Below are positions 33,830-45,431 of a DNA stretch of 64,000 nucleotides, piece by piece. Both the position numbers and the translations under genes were made by a program. The notes under the pieces are model-generated. The model did not search any database and was not told where the DNA came from. It saw only the letters and a program-made list of their open reading frames with translations. Numbering within the stretch: position 1 is the stretch's first letter; every line of letters starts with the position of its first letter. This DNA comes from Bisporella sp. PMI_857 (Eukaryota; Ascomycota; Leotiomycetes; Helotiales; Helotiaceae). The stretch covers positions 62,001 through 126,000 of the forward strand of contig JAJSPD010000039.1 in NCBI GenBank assembly GCA_021307315.1, in the 5' to 3' direction.

Positions 33830-35371
33830 TTACTGTTGAACAGTAATAAGATCTGAAAGAGCGCCCCGAGCAACTTCCGCAGCATCCCAAACCCAGTAAG
33901 AGTGCTGCATCTTCACCACGTCGCTATTTTCTTTCGCTTCTGAGGCTCCCTTTCGCTCCATATCACGAAGTGCTTGTGCTTTCTCGTCTTTGAGATGTAA
34001 TTGCTGTTTAGCTTGATAGGTGGCAGCTACGATCTGTTCGACTCGCTCTTTTCGAGACGTTTCATATGCCCGTAATGCAAGTGGAAGCTGCTCCTTACTT
34101 TCAATGATAGATAGCACTGTGGTAATGGCGATCGCGTCCTCAACGGCTTGAGCCACTCCTTGGCCAAGATACGGGCTATACAGTTCAAATCAGCATGCTG
34201 CCAATCAAGCTTACCTTTACTTACAGCATGGCATGGCAAGAGTCCCCAAGAAGTATTGTGGAGCCTTGGGCCCAGACAGGTGACGGAGGGTAAAGGAATA
34301 ACCTGAAGTTTGGCACTTGAGTTGGTGCAAGATCGACCAATTTGTGAATTGTCTGGTTCCAACCAGAGAATGCCGCGGCTACGTTCTCTTTCTCTGTTAT
34401 TGTTGTCCATGACTCCTCTGTCTGGTCATTGTCTGGATGAATGAGAACTACGTTCAAGAGTTGGTGGTTTCGTACTGGATAAGCCACCACATGACCTGCT
34501 GGCCCGTCCCATCTTCTGGCCCATGGACGTTGCACCAGTGCCAATAGACTTTCATCGGCCACAGCCTCTAATCGATTCCTTGGAATAGTGAATCGATATG
34601 CTGCTTCTCCAGTGGACTTCGCGTGTAATGCTTCTGGGGAACAAATCCTATGCTTAATGGTGGACTTGACGCCATCAGCAGCGACAATTAAATCGCCTAT
34701 CTCACGATCTCCCGTTGCAACAAGAACTTCAGCCTTCTCTAAGTCAATATCCACAACACGTGCTCCGAACCTGATCTCGATATTCTCCAACTGAAAAGCC
34801 CGAGAGAGCAGCGCCAGTTGTAAGTCTCCATGATGGATAGAATTCTGTTTTCCCACTGTATTTGCTGCTGTTCGAACAACCAACTCGTCGGTATCCCACC
34901 GAGAAATCTCAATTCCTTCCAGAGGAACACATGCAAGGTTATCTGACCTCAACACTCCTTCAGCTGTCGCCCGCATAATCAGTAAGAATCCAGGAATTTC
35001 CCCCAGGGATCAGAAAAGTGAACGAACATTCGAACCAACGCCGTGTTGTTGGCGGTAGCGCAACTCCTGCACCAACAGAGAGAAGCTGTCTTGTTTAGCT
35101 TGGAATAAACATACTGGATGGACTCACTTCTTTAGTAGACTCCAATACTACGACATCATGACCACGTCTAGCGAGCGAGATAGCTACGGAGAGGCCTCCA
35201 AGACCTGTGCTTAGCGTTCAGAATACGGCATGTAATCGAGACCTTTCTTGAGCTTGTTCTACGCACCGGCTCTGCATATCGATTAAGTCGTGTCTTCAAT
35301 ATGGGGGAGCCTGCTTACCCAACCACTATAATTCGTAATGGTACCAAACACCTTTGGGCCTCAGAAACCAT
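33830..35371 (-). CDS. FAD-dependent monooxygenase, salicylate-hydroxylase type
   Basis: Five exons (35319-35371, 35128-35209, 35028-35085, 34225-34963, 33830-34175) give 425 residues, normal for this class. The Rossmann start is LRIIVVGTGLGGLSVAISLA with DVVVLES; then VGAGVALPPTTRRW, the FAD motif LIVAADGVKSTIK and GDSCHAMLPYLGQGVAQAVED near the C-terminus. Related enzymes hydroxylate or dearomatise phenolic polyketides in azaphilone, tropolone and sorbicillinoid pathways, using NAD(P)H and oxygen. The location next to the HR-PKS and on the same strand supports a tailoring role on the polyketide. The third exon ends at a GTTCGT donor, a form also used in the Ssb gene here. Substrate is unknown. 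Confidence 0.9.
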
Positions 35372-36299
35372 GCTTGAACACTGCAAAATGCACTTGAATT
35401 TAATTTGAAGTTAGGCGAAAGTCCGTCGTGTGTGGTTACCCAGTCTTGTGTTGAATTTGTATCAAAAACAATTAAGTTAGACTGGGTCACATGTCAAGGC
35501 AAATACTAGTATGCACAGGACTGTCTATTCAAAAGTGTGGCCAATGGGTTACGTCTGAATTTATTTTAATAAGGCGACTCAACGCAATTCATCGTCATTT
35601 GTCATATAAAACCCGTTCTTGGCTTCCTCTGTCGACTCGCCTTGCCCTGTTCGGATGATCATGTGAGCAGCAGATAGGGTGTAATCATTTTGGTAAGACC
35701 AGTGAGGTGCAAGTATGAAGTTTATCACTTACAGTACTGGCTCAAGGACCACAAGCTTGTGTGATCAGGGCGGTCCATCTTATTCACCTCTTTTTACAGC
35801 CGAAAGCATTTGAACTCGTGCCTCACAGACAATACAGGCAAACCTGAATATTTCGGTACCATGAATCAATTTTCTCTTTCTTGTGCGTTGTATGGGCTCA
35901 GTAAGTTTGCCACTTTGGTTCAGGCGTTAATCGCCGTCGGCTTTTAATCAACTTGCCTGGGTAACCTGAGCACCCTGAGCAAGATTTACCATATAATCAC
36001 GTGATTTGATTCCTTGCTTTTCATGCGGTCGAATTGAACCCTGGGTAGGTTCAGGTTCAATTTGTTCAAGGACCCGATACATGATTTACGCTCAAGTAGT
36101 TTCACATCTCAGCCCTAGATGCACGAATCGATTCCGAATTTTGTAGGCCCTTGTCGCTCGTACATCTATGCCGAAACCTCCCTTCAGCCCCACAAGGCTG
36201 AACGAGACCTGCACCGCAGCCCAGAATACTCTCGGCATTCCCTTCTTTTATCTCCCCCCCCCTGGATAGAAGCGCCAGCAGTAAGATGCTGCAGTCACG
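35372..36299. other. Divergent promoter region FMO/NLR
   Basis: About 930 bases between two divergent starts. A run of nine C lies near 36247-36255. No further feature is supported. Confidence 0.5.
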
Positions 36300-39200
36300 A
36301 TGAGTTTTGGCTTCAGCGTGGGCGACTTTGTCGCGACAATCGAGCTCGCCAATAGGATCCGCAAGGAGTTTGTCGGCGCGCCAAGCCAATTCAATGCCGT
36401 TTCCGACGAGTGCGTGTGTTTCTGTTCCACCCGCTGAGTGCTCTTGAGTGTCGCTAACTTGTCGGCATATAGGGTCAGAAGCCTCGCAATCGTCCTCCTG
36501 GATGTTGAGGTCGTCCTCTGCGACCAGGAGCTCATCGATCAGCAGAAGGTGCAGTTGAAGGAGATTGCCACTGGTTGTCGGAATGTCCTCGATGAGCTTG
36601 AAAGTACGCTCGATAAATATGGCGAGCTGCGGCCGGGTCCTGCAAGTCTAGGGGCTAGGGCGAGGAGGGTGTGGAAGAGGCTGAAATGGGAACCAGAAGA
36701 TATCAAGGAGCTTCGATGCCGTATCGTCTCGAACATTACTCTATTGAATTCTTTCCAAGGGATGCTTGCTAGGTGATTATTCTCCCCTACCTCTATCGTA
36801 AAAGTGCTGAAGAGATATAGCCAAGTATCTATAGCTACGAAACGCGGTGTCGATCGGTTGCAGGAGCGCCAAGAGAATCACGAACGGCAGCAGGAGCATG
36901 AAATCATCATTGAGTGGCTCACAACGGTCGACTATGCTAACCACCAGAGCGATTTGATTCGTGCACGGCAAGAAGGGACTGGAGAGTGGCTACTACAGTC
37001 AGGTGAATTCCGAACCTGGCTCAAACAAGAAAAGAAGACCCTTTTCTGCCCTGGTATTCCAGGAGCGGGAAAGACAGTTCTTACCTCGATCGTCATTGAC
37101 AACCTCGAAAAAATGTTCGAGCGTGACAACAGCATTCAGATTGCGTATCTATTTTGCAACTTCCGAAGGCAGGACGAGCAGAAGCCCGAAGATCTGCTCG
37201 CTAGTCTACTAAAGCAATTGGTCCAAGGACACACCTCTACGTCGAAACCTTTAAAGAGCCTTTATGAGCGTCATAGAGAGAAGCGAACCCGACCTTCATT
37301 CGACGAAATTTCCCAAGTACTTCACACAGTCACTAGTGGTTATGCAAGGACTTTTATTATCATTGATGCGCTAGATGAGTGCCAGGCTTTAAAAGGAAGT
37401 CGTCAAAAGTTTTTAACGGAAATCTTTAATTTTCAAGCCAAGACTGGTGCTAGCCTTTTTATGACCTCGCGGTTTATACCGGAGATTATGAAGGAGTTTG
37501 AAGGAAGTCTGTCTCTGGAGATCCGTGCTAGTGACAGAGACGTCCTGGAGTATGTTAATGGACGAATGCAATTACTGCTACGATCGCGAATTTCAAAATA
37601 CCCGGATCTTCAAGATACTATTAGAAAAGAAATATTGAAATCAGTAGACGGCATGTACGACTCCCCTGTCTCATGATTTACTTAAGCGATATTAATATCG
37701 TGGAAAAGGTTTCTTCTTGCGCAGCTCCATATGGATTCTCTCATGAGTAAGCCCACACCAGGAGATATCAAACTTGCTTTACAGGATCTACCAAAAGGTG
37801 AGCAAGGACTTGACGCAACATATAATCAAGCAATGGAGAGGATCGATGGCCAAGAAACGGATTTTCAAAAGCTTGCTATTCAGGTACTCTATTGGGTTGT
37901 TCATGCCAAAAGACCTCTTTCTAGCTCAGAACTCTGCCACGCCCTCGGCGTTAGGACTGGTATGTCGGAACTTGATCCGGACTTTCTCCCCGAGCTTGAA
38001 GATTTAATATCTATATCTGCGGGGCTAGTTACTGTTGACAAAGACAGTGATATTGTCCGTCTGGTGCACTATACCACACATGAATACTTTGACCGGACTT
38101 GGATGTCTTGGTTTCCTAGTGCGCAATCCGATATCCTGACGACGTGTATCACCTATCTCTCATTCGGAACTTTCAAAAGCGGATTCTGTTTAACAGATGA
38201 AGATTTCAAGGCGAGATTACAGGAGAATATCCTGTACAATTATGCAGCCGAAAACTGGGGAAAGCATGCTCTTGCAGCAGACTCGTCAACCGATCCAATA
38301 ATAATAAATTTCTTGGAGAGCGACGGGCTATCAGCCTCTACTCAGGCAACGATTGCTACAGAACATTTAAAGTCCGACCGAACAGTTCCGAAACGCATGG
38401 TTGGACTACATATAGCAGCATACATCGGTCTAGAACGAGTAATAATACTGTTACTTAAGAATAACCATGATATGGACGTCAAAGATGCTGACGGTCGGAC
38501 GCCACTTTCGTGGGCAGCTCAGTGTGGGCAAAAAGCCATCGTCCAGCAGTTGCTTCAGCATGGCGCCGAGTTTGACTCGAAGGATAGCAATGGTCGGACA
38601 CCGTTATCGTGGGCAGCTGAGTATGGAGAAGAGGTCGTTGTGCGGCTGCTGCTCGAGAACGGCGCTGAAGTAGAGTCAAAGGATGAAGATGGTCATGGTC
38701 AGACGCCTTTGGTATACGCTGCAACGAATGGGAGGGAAGGTGTCGTGGAACTGCTCCTGGGGTATGGCGCTCAGCTCGAATATAAATCTAACAGTGGCTC
38801 AACAGCACTAGCGTGCGCAGCTGACTTTGGAAACGAGGCCACCGTGCGGCTACTGATCGAGAAAGGTGCTGAAGTCAATTCAAGAGATAAAAGCGGGAAT
38901 ACGCCGCTACACAGGGCGATATGGCGAGAAGGGTCTATAACACGGCTGCTGCTTGACCATGGCGCGGAGCCAGATTGTAAGAATAATAGTGGCCAGTCAC
39001 CATTGTTGCTCGCGGCTTTGTGGGGTCAGGTGGCTACCATATCGCTGCTACTCGACAATGGAGCGGAACTCGATTCTAGATCAGATATTGGCTGGACGCC
39101 GTTATCATGCGCAGTTATGTACAGGCGTGAAGCTGCTGCGCGGCTACTTCTCGAAATTGGAGCTGATTTTGAGATAAAAGACTGCGTTGGTTGGTCGCCA

Positions 39201-39629
39201 ATATTATACGGTGCCCGCCATGGGCATGAGGGAATCGTAAGGCTGCTGCTCGAAAAGGGCGCTGACTTCGAAGGAGAAGATGACGATTTCCGGACGCCAT
39301 TATCTTGGGCGGCTGAAGGTGGACACACTGCCGTGGTGCGGCTCCTGCTTGAGAGGGGCGCTAAGCTCGAGCAGTGGGACAATACCGATTGGCAAACAGT
39401 TCTTGACAAAGACGACCACAAGGCCATCAGGCGGCTGATGCGCCAGTCTTACGGTTTTCGATCGTCTCTATCGCGAGCAGCTGCAAATGGACACGAAGAG
39501 GTTGTACGGCTTTTGCTCGAGCACGGTGCTGATCCTGAGATGAAGGACTGTCACGGCCAGACGCCATTGCAGGTAGCAACATATAATAACCACGAGAGTA
39601 TAGTAAAGCTACTTTCTACATGTACTTAG
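36300..39629 (+). CDS. NACHT-ankyrin NLR-like receptor
   Basis: Four exons (36300-36409, 36473-36772, 36821-37654, 37709-39629) give 1054 residues. The N-terminal 130 residues ([20 protein letters not shown]) form the helical effector-side domain often found in fungal STAND proteins. The NACHT NTPase follows, with Walker A GIPGAGKT at 215-222 and Walker [10 protein letters not shown] near 316. After [13 protein letters not shown] and a winged-helix-like part come about 13 ankyrin repeats from residue 640 to the end. Such proteins act in non-self recognition and programmed cell death in fungi. The repeats differ in ligand-facing positions while keeping the TPLSWAA core. The gene sits inside the biosynthetic block but need not belong to the pathway. 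Confidence 0.92.
38400..39626 (+). repeat. Tandem ankyrin-repeat coding units
   Basis: About 13 head-to-tail units of roughly 99 bases, with recurrent DNA such as GGTCGGACGCC and GTGCGGCTGCTGCTCGAG. One unit near 39380-39450 is degenerate (residues [19 protein letters not shown]), and another has a two-residue insertion (DGHGQTPL). Confidence 0.85.
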
Positions 39630-41400
39630 GCTAGTAGCAAAAGTTATCTTATATATGGCTTTGAGTGATAGCTCTAACATGAAAGTCACCCATGCGAACT
39701 TGTTCATTGAACACCCGGTAATTAGCCGAAGAAAATCCAAGATCAAGTTCATACTTCTACCTCCGGTTTGCGCCGGTTGATAAGCGTACCACCAGCTTTT
39801 ACATCCGTCTGACATATTTGAGATCCGCACACAGACTTCTTTCACTCAGCCTTTGACCATTTTTCCTGAATAATGTCTTTGAGCTTCTCAGTTGTTACCA
39901 TACTCGACGGCGTACCCTCTACTTAAAAATACACTAAAACCCTCCCATTAGATTTAAATCAGTGTTATGGGCAGGGGTGGTCAATTATAGTAACCCAGTT
40001 GTGTTATGCGTTGCGTAGAATCAAGACTCCCAAGCAATAAGTTCTATTTCATGAAGAGTAATCCAAGGAGAGGTAAATTCTATACAACCGCACTAGCCAT
40101 GAATCGACGACGAGTTGTTTGGGTATTACTCCATAGGTCGACTTCTGTATAAACGGTATTCTTAGACCGTGTTGGTGACCGCAAAACCGAGCACATGGAG
40201 AAGCCTGCGTGTCTTGTGCGCCTTCCTAAGATGCTTTGACATCCCAGTTGTAGCCGCGTCGGTTGATTCAAAACGCCGAATAGTTCAGACAGGGAATGCT
40301 CAGCAATACTGTGTGTACAGGCATATCTATACTCCTGAAAGTAGTTTTTTTGGCCAGTTTGGCTAAATCCGGAACCTTTCTGCTCGTCATCAATCTTTAT
40401 CTTATCCTCGGTTCTAAAGCCTTTTAATAATTTTGAGTAGGTTATCGTTCATATTGCCCTCTTCCGCCTCACCGCTAGAGTCAGGTAAATACTTACCAAA
40501 GTTAAGAGAACTAGTATGCGACCCTGAAGAGGTATAACTAAAGCCTGAAGAGTGAGCCTAGGAATCCTCTTCACTATTTCTTGCTCTATATAACAGTACG
40601 GCAGCAACCCGTGTACTGTAGCAATTATCTCCTTGTACTTAGTCCACTCTGTTGCAGCCGACCATATTGTGCAATATCCCACTTGGTACTCTTAGTCATC
40701 TGGTACAACAGGTTTGCTAGTAGACAGCTATAGGATAAAAGCAACAGGTAGAAGATAACTACTATTGACTAATTTGATAAAGATCCTATAGATATAATAA
40801 GCAAGTCTTTATATAAGCTAATAGACGTAATAATGATACTTGGTAGTCTGGAATTTTCTTAGACCTTGTAAGGCTGAGCCAGGGCGTGCTCAGGATGCTC
40901 AGCGATGCTTACTCTTGGCTCAGATACATTCACTCTGGACTCGGGTTAAAGCAGCAGCTGCTCAGGTCTGCAGACTAAAACGAAAAATGAATCCTTAGAC
41001 TATGGGAATCCAGGATTCCAATTTGTTATTCTGACATATGAAAGCTTTCGGTCTATGTAGGCGCGCGTAACCACACAATGTTGTATATATATGCATGAAT
41101 TGTAAAATGGGGAAGCATGTATCACCTGTTATACACGGTGCTGCTATACTTCCGATATTTCTAATTATCGGAAGTTAATAAGCTTACCGTGACTGCATCC
41201 CGATCTTGATATATAATGAACCCCGATGCATACAGCTGAAAATCAGTTGTTTCAGCCCGGCTTTCCGATATAAAGACTACCGGATACAACTAGTTCCGCT
41301 CTAGTCACTTTTTATCATTGGGATAAGGATTGTGTAATCAATTTGGCTTTACAGAGCACTTGTCTCACCTTGCAGAGATCTGTGAGTCTGCTGAAGAAGA
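39630..41400. other. AT-rich, gene-empty region
   Basis: Downstream of the NLR. The segment 40380-40860 is rich in TA and stop-dense in all frames, as in sequence decayed by repeat-induced point mutation. I see no intact ORF, terminal repeat or transposase motif. Confidence 0.5.
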
Positions 41401-41464
41401 GATCAAACTTCAAGTGGATTCCTAGAATTGAGTGGGTGTTTCATTTGCAGAATGAAAAGCTCAA

Positions 41465-43375
41465 TTGGGCATAGTTTGGCTTCCAAACCTTTCGACAGAT
41501 ACTTCCAAGCTACAATATGATGCTCTGGGGACTCACACAGCATGGCTGAGTGCCAGTCTGTTCTTGATTATTGCTATAACGGTTGCGAGACCCATGACTC
41601 TAAATAAGCGCATCAATTTATCCTTCTTACACCAACCGAGTACAAGGACGGTTATGCCGCCACGATCGATGAACTTCCGAAGGCATAAGTTCCTATTTGA
41701 CGAGCCGTGAAATTACTGACTGAATTATAGTATCCAAATATGCCTTTATATTCTTCCATCGTCCACCGATGGTTATATGGTTATCCTGTCGACTCAACTC
41801 CTGCATAAGTTCGCAACGTTCCTATCTCATTCAAGCGGGTGATAAGAAATATCTCTACAAACATACGGTAGTTGGAACTGGAGATCCACTAATACTGCGC
41901 GTCATCATGGGGAATCTATGAAAAATGCTGCAAACACTCTTAGGACTTGCAAGACGTAATCTGATATGCATTTAGTGAACTAGGCCCATGTGATAATTGA
42001 ATAACAAGCGCGGTTTGCCTATTTGCTATAAGGCTCACAGTTTGGGAAAGAATGGATCGAAGTGACGGTGGTCTGTTATATGGTTTTGAAGGATCCAGGA
42101 GAGCCACCTTAGTGTATTACAAATAGTTTCATAGTATCGGGTCGCCATTCCGTGAGTATTTCTTCCACACTGAATTTGAATTCCCGCTCTACTGACTGTA
42201 TCACAAACAATGCACGCCTATGAAATTTAGACCGAAATTCTGATATGACACCTGCCCAGTACCTGCTATTCGAGGATTAAAACGAATGAAGACGTGGTGG
42301 CAAGATCCTCGAACCTTTCTTGAAGAAGCCGAATCAACCAAAAGAGACTCATCTATATCCGAGAAAGAGCGTTTGTCTCGTGGTAGATGAGTGAGTTGTG
42401 TCTATTCTCGACTTCCAAATCCTGCATAATAATGGAGTCTGCCTGTTGACTTCGTGAGCTTTCTAAAAGCGGCTACATATCGGATTCTGAATCAAGGTGA
42501 ATGATTTATTCAAGGCCAAACCTAAATAGGTGTACATGCCACTTCCAAAAAATTTCGCAAGTGCTATTTCTATTACTTGCCATACTTGTTAACCTAAGCA
42601 ATGGAGAAGCTGCATTCGATGCGATCCACACAACATCACAAGCAGACTTCCATCCCACCGTAGGTCTCGCTATACGGCCTCAGTATGTCCAACCATTGAG
42701 GGAAGAAATGGAGAAAGTTTATGCTGAGGAGGTTCAGGACAACAATGGGCTTTCTAAGATCAAATAGCCAAGCCAACTGAAGCCTATAGAAATGGATAGT
42801 TTCATTAAGAAATCTGAAATATTCTATCTGGGATTCTGCTTGTAAGTCTTAACTAGAACTGCATATCTATTATGACTCAGTAGTAAATCTCTATACAGAT
42901 GAATATAGTTTCAATGACCCAGGAAATAACTACTCCGCTCTCTTTGTCTATAGATCATGCCGCTTAACGGCGTACGGGATGCCTATTCAGATTATTAGGT
43001 TCACCAAATTTCCTGTATACCCACATTTGACATGTTCAAGATCCAACCCTCCACCTTTCCCGTGGATCAGCTCGATGATTTCCGCTTCTCCGAGCTGCAT
43101 ATATTTCTCGAACAGGAGAGCAAGATTAAATTGATCATGAGATCAGCCGACAACCTGAATATTGAAGATGGGGATCATGCGTGACTCGGACGCTTGTTTG
43201 CAGGATTCGAGATCAAAGTGATATTAGTTGAGTTATTGAAAAACTAGGAAGTAAGACTAGGTAGCGATGAGAACGGAAAAAGAGGCGAGTTGCCAAGGAG
43301 TTCGGAGGGAATTGGCCTTATTTTTCCTGATATGGCAGTTAAAGTTTGGATAGGGGATAGGAAGATGCTTGTAGC
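41465..43375 (+). pseudogene. Decayed cytochrome P450 gene
   Basis: Clear from about 42560 on. One frame reads LAIRPQYVQPLREEMEKVY, then LSKIK, a stop, and EMDSFIKKSE, the order of the P450 region after the I-helix (family form RPEYV-x-PLREEI and MDSFLKES). Farther on come FPVDQLDDFRFSEL and RSADNLNIEDGDHA, then a TGA at 43182-43184, LGRLFAGFEIKVILVELL, another stop, and FPDMAVKVWIGDRKM. This is the haem-binding loop and C-terminus, and the TGA stands exactly where the haem-ligand Cys codon should be. An upstream ORF at 41465 with a hydrophobic helix (WLSASLFLIIAITVA) may be its membrane anchor; that link is weaker. Several stops and frame changes make a working enzyme impossible. It may have been a former tailoring gene of the cluster. 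Confidence 0.85.
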
Positions 43376-43470
43376 ATATCGGAGATGGGTCAGCTTGATA
43401 TTACTTAGAGTCTTATTTCTAGATTTATTACATAGCTTAAAGTGGCATAGTCTATCCTAGTCTAGTCTAG

Positions 43471-45431
43471 TCATATAAAAAGAGTGTCATACCCAAGGCT
43501 GCTCGCTGCTTTCCTCCAATCATATAATCCCAGTGAACTGTCTTGCATCTTCCAACACTGCTCTACAACCTCAAGGGCTTTACCTAGGCTGCCACCCGTA
43601 GGCCCATCTACCCTAGCCACAGTGACTAGGTTCCTCAATAAGCTTCTTTCTTCCGGTAGGGCAAAGCAACCAGTAACACAGAATGACCACGCTAAACTCC
43701 TTAATAACCAGGGATGCGGGAGTTTTTTGAAAGCTTCAATGGTCATTGTGACGCTCTCTCGCATCTCTACTAATTCTGGATGGGGGCCAGAAACGACGAA
43801 GTGAAGGTACGACAGCGTAGAACCAACGAAAATTCTTGTTATAATGTCTCTCTGAGAGTTGCCATATATTGAAGAGGGGTCACCACTGATCATCGACTGA
43901 TACATTGAGTTGGGTGGTTTGCTCAGGCTCTGTTTTAGACGCCTCTCAAGCGGCTCCGATCGACGTACCAACTCGGCCAAACTTAATTTGCCATCTCGCT
44001 CTCTCTCTTGCTTCCAGTGATAAAGTGCAGTGGTTTTTAGGATGGTAAGTACTATCCAATTGTCGCACCCTACTAAAGCCCCAAGGTCGACCTCGTTCGT
44101 TTCTAGCAGCCGTTCGTCTTCATCTTGTAGGAGATGCTTAGTTCCCATAGATGCAGCAGATATAACATCAAACCATATAAATAAGCCCGTAAAAAATCTA
44201 AATGCACTACAGTAAACAGCCGAATAGATAATATTAGTGTCCTGATTGCTGCAGCTGGAATGCTTGGCTAGTTAGTTTTCCCAACGTATTGAAATATGAT
44301 AGATAAATTCTATAAGGTAACTCACAGATGCAAGAAACGCCACAAGACTGGATGCTGCCTGAAGGTGCGTCCTCCACATAAGAGATTCTCCTTGAAAGAC
44401 CTAAAAGATATCATCAGAATAATATCACTTCAGCGTCGAGTAGTTAATTCGTATTTCCGACACTGACCTCAAGGAATATTAGTTGAATAGTGCAAACAAG
44501 TATATCGATTTTTCCTTCTCGAAACTCCGAATCTTGCAGACTAACACGATCGATGTATTGGTTTAGTTCTGAGAGAAGAAGTGATGAAATCTTGTCTACT
44601 TCATTCTCATGTGTATTGTCGGAACGTATACGAGTTGGGGGAAAGTGTAGAGATCGGTGGCATTGCGTACACAACGCATCGGTTATGATTTGGAACGGCC
44701 GTACATGTATCAGCATCCATAGTAACCACCCCCGTCCGCCTACAGTTGGTAATGGCCCATGAAGAGGGAATTGTAAGAAGAACACAGAGTCCATGTAGTC
44801 CATAATCGAACTTATACCCTTTTCTTCAAAACCTGCTGGAAACATATATGAAATCTGCGAAAGCTTTCTTGCATCTTTGTCTGGACTGGACTTTGAAGGA
44901 GACGATGAAGGAGCAAATTTGTGTAGAGCTAACGATTCTGAATCGTTAGAAGACCCGAAGAGGTCCACAGCAAGTGGAGGTAGTGGGGTACTCGTAGTTA
45001 TATCCTGCATCATGTCCTCATAGAATTCAGGGTCTCTTCCAGCCTCTGTAGGGAAAACATCTGTGTGCCGGATCTTGGTAACTGGGAGAATCGAAGCCGT
45101 AGAAGCATTGCACGATACTGTAGAGTTTGACAAATTTTGCGACCGTCTAGAGCGTCGGTTACGAGCAGTGGTTTGTCGCACTGCGTCCAAGGTTGCTTTT
45201 GCTACGGCTCTCTCCATATTTCCTCCGTCCATCCAGTCTGGCTTTGGGCCATAGCCAAAACATGATATTTGTAACAAATTGCAACTTGTACATCGAGGAC
45301 GTGCCTCGTCGCACTTCTTTCTTCGCAGCCGGCAGGTCCAACACCCAGAGCTACTCCGCTTCTCTGTACTTTCTATTCTTTTTTCAATTGTGAGTTCTTG
45401 TGCAACAGAGAATTAACTTACCATTACTCAT
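43471..45431 (-). CDS. Zn2Cys6 fungal transcription factor
   Basis: Four exons (45422-45431, 44468-45372, 44326-44400, 43471-44262) give 593 residues. The first exon is just 10 nt (MSN plus one base). The binuclear zinc cluster starts near residue 13: CWTCRLRRKKCDEARPRC followed by TSCNLLQISC, a C-x2-C-x6-C-x6-C-x2-C-x6-C pattern, with the basic RLRRKK loop for DNA contact. The rest resembles the fungal-specific regulatory domain (MDYMDSVFFLQFPLHGP, ESLMWRTHLQAASSLVAFLA, and the C-terminal EVVEQCWK-x9-YDWRKAASSLG). Its position between the two PKS genes, on the same strand, suggests it is the pathway-specific activator. A predicted CGG-type binding site was not identified. Confidence 0.92.

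Noticed and set aside
42501..42767. 88-residue ORF as a real small secreted protein (hydrophobic start)
   Set aside because: Its C-terminal half is a clear P450 fragment followed by further broken P450 segments, so it is part of a pseudogene.
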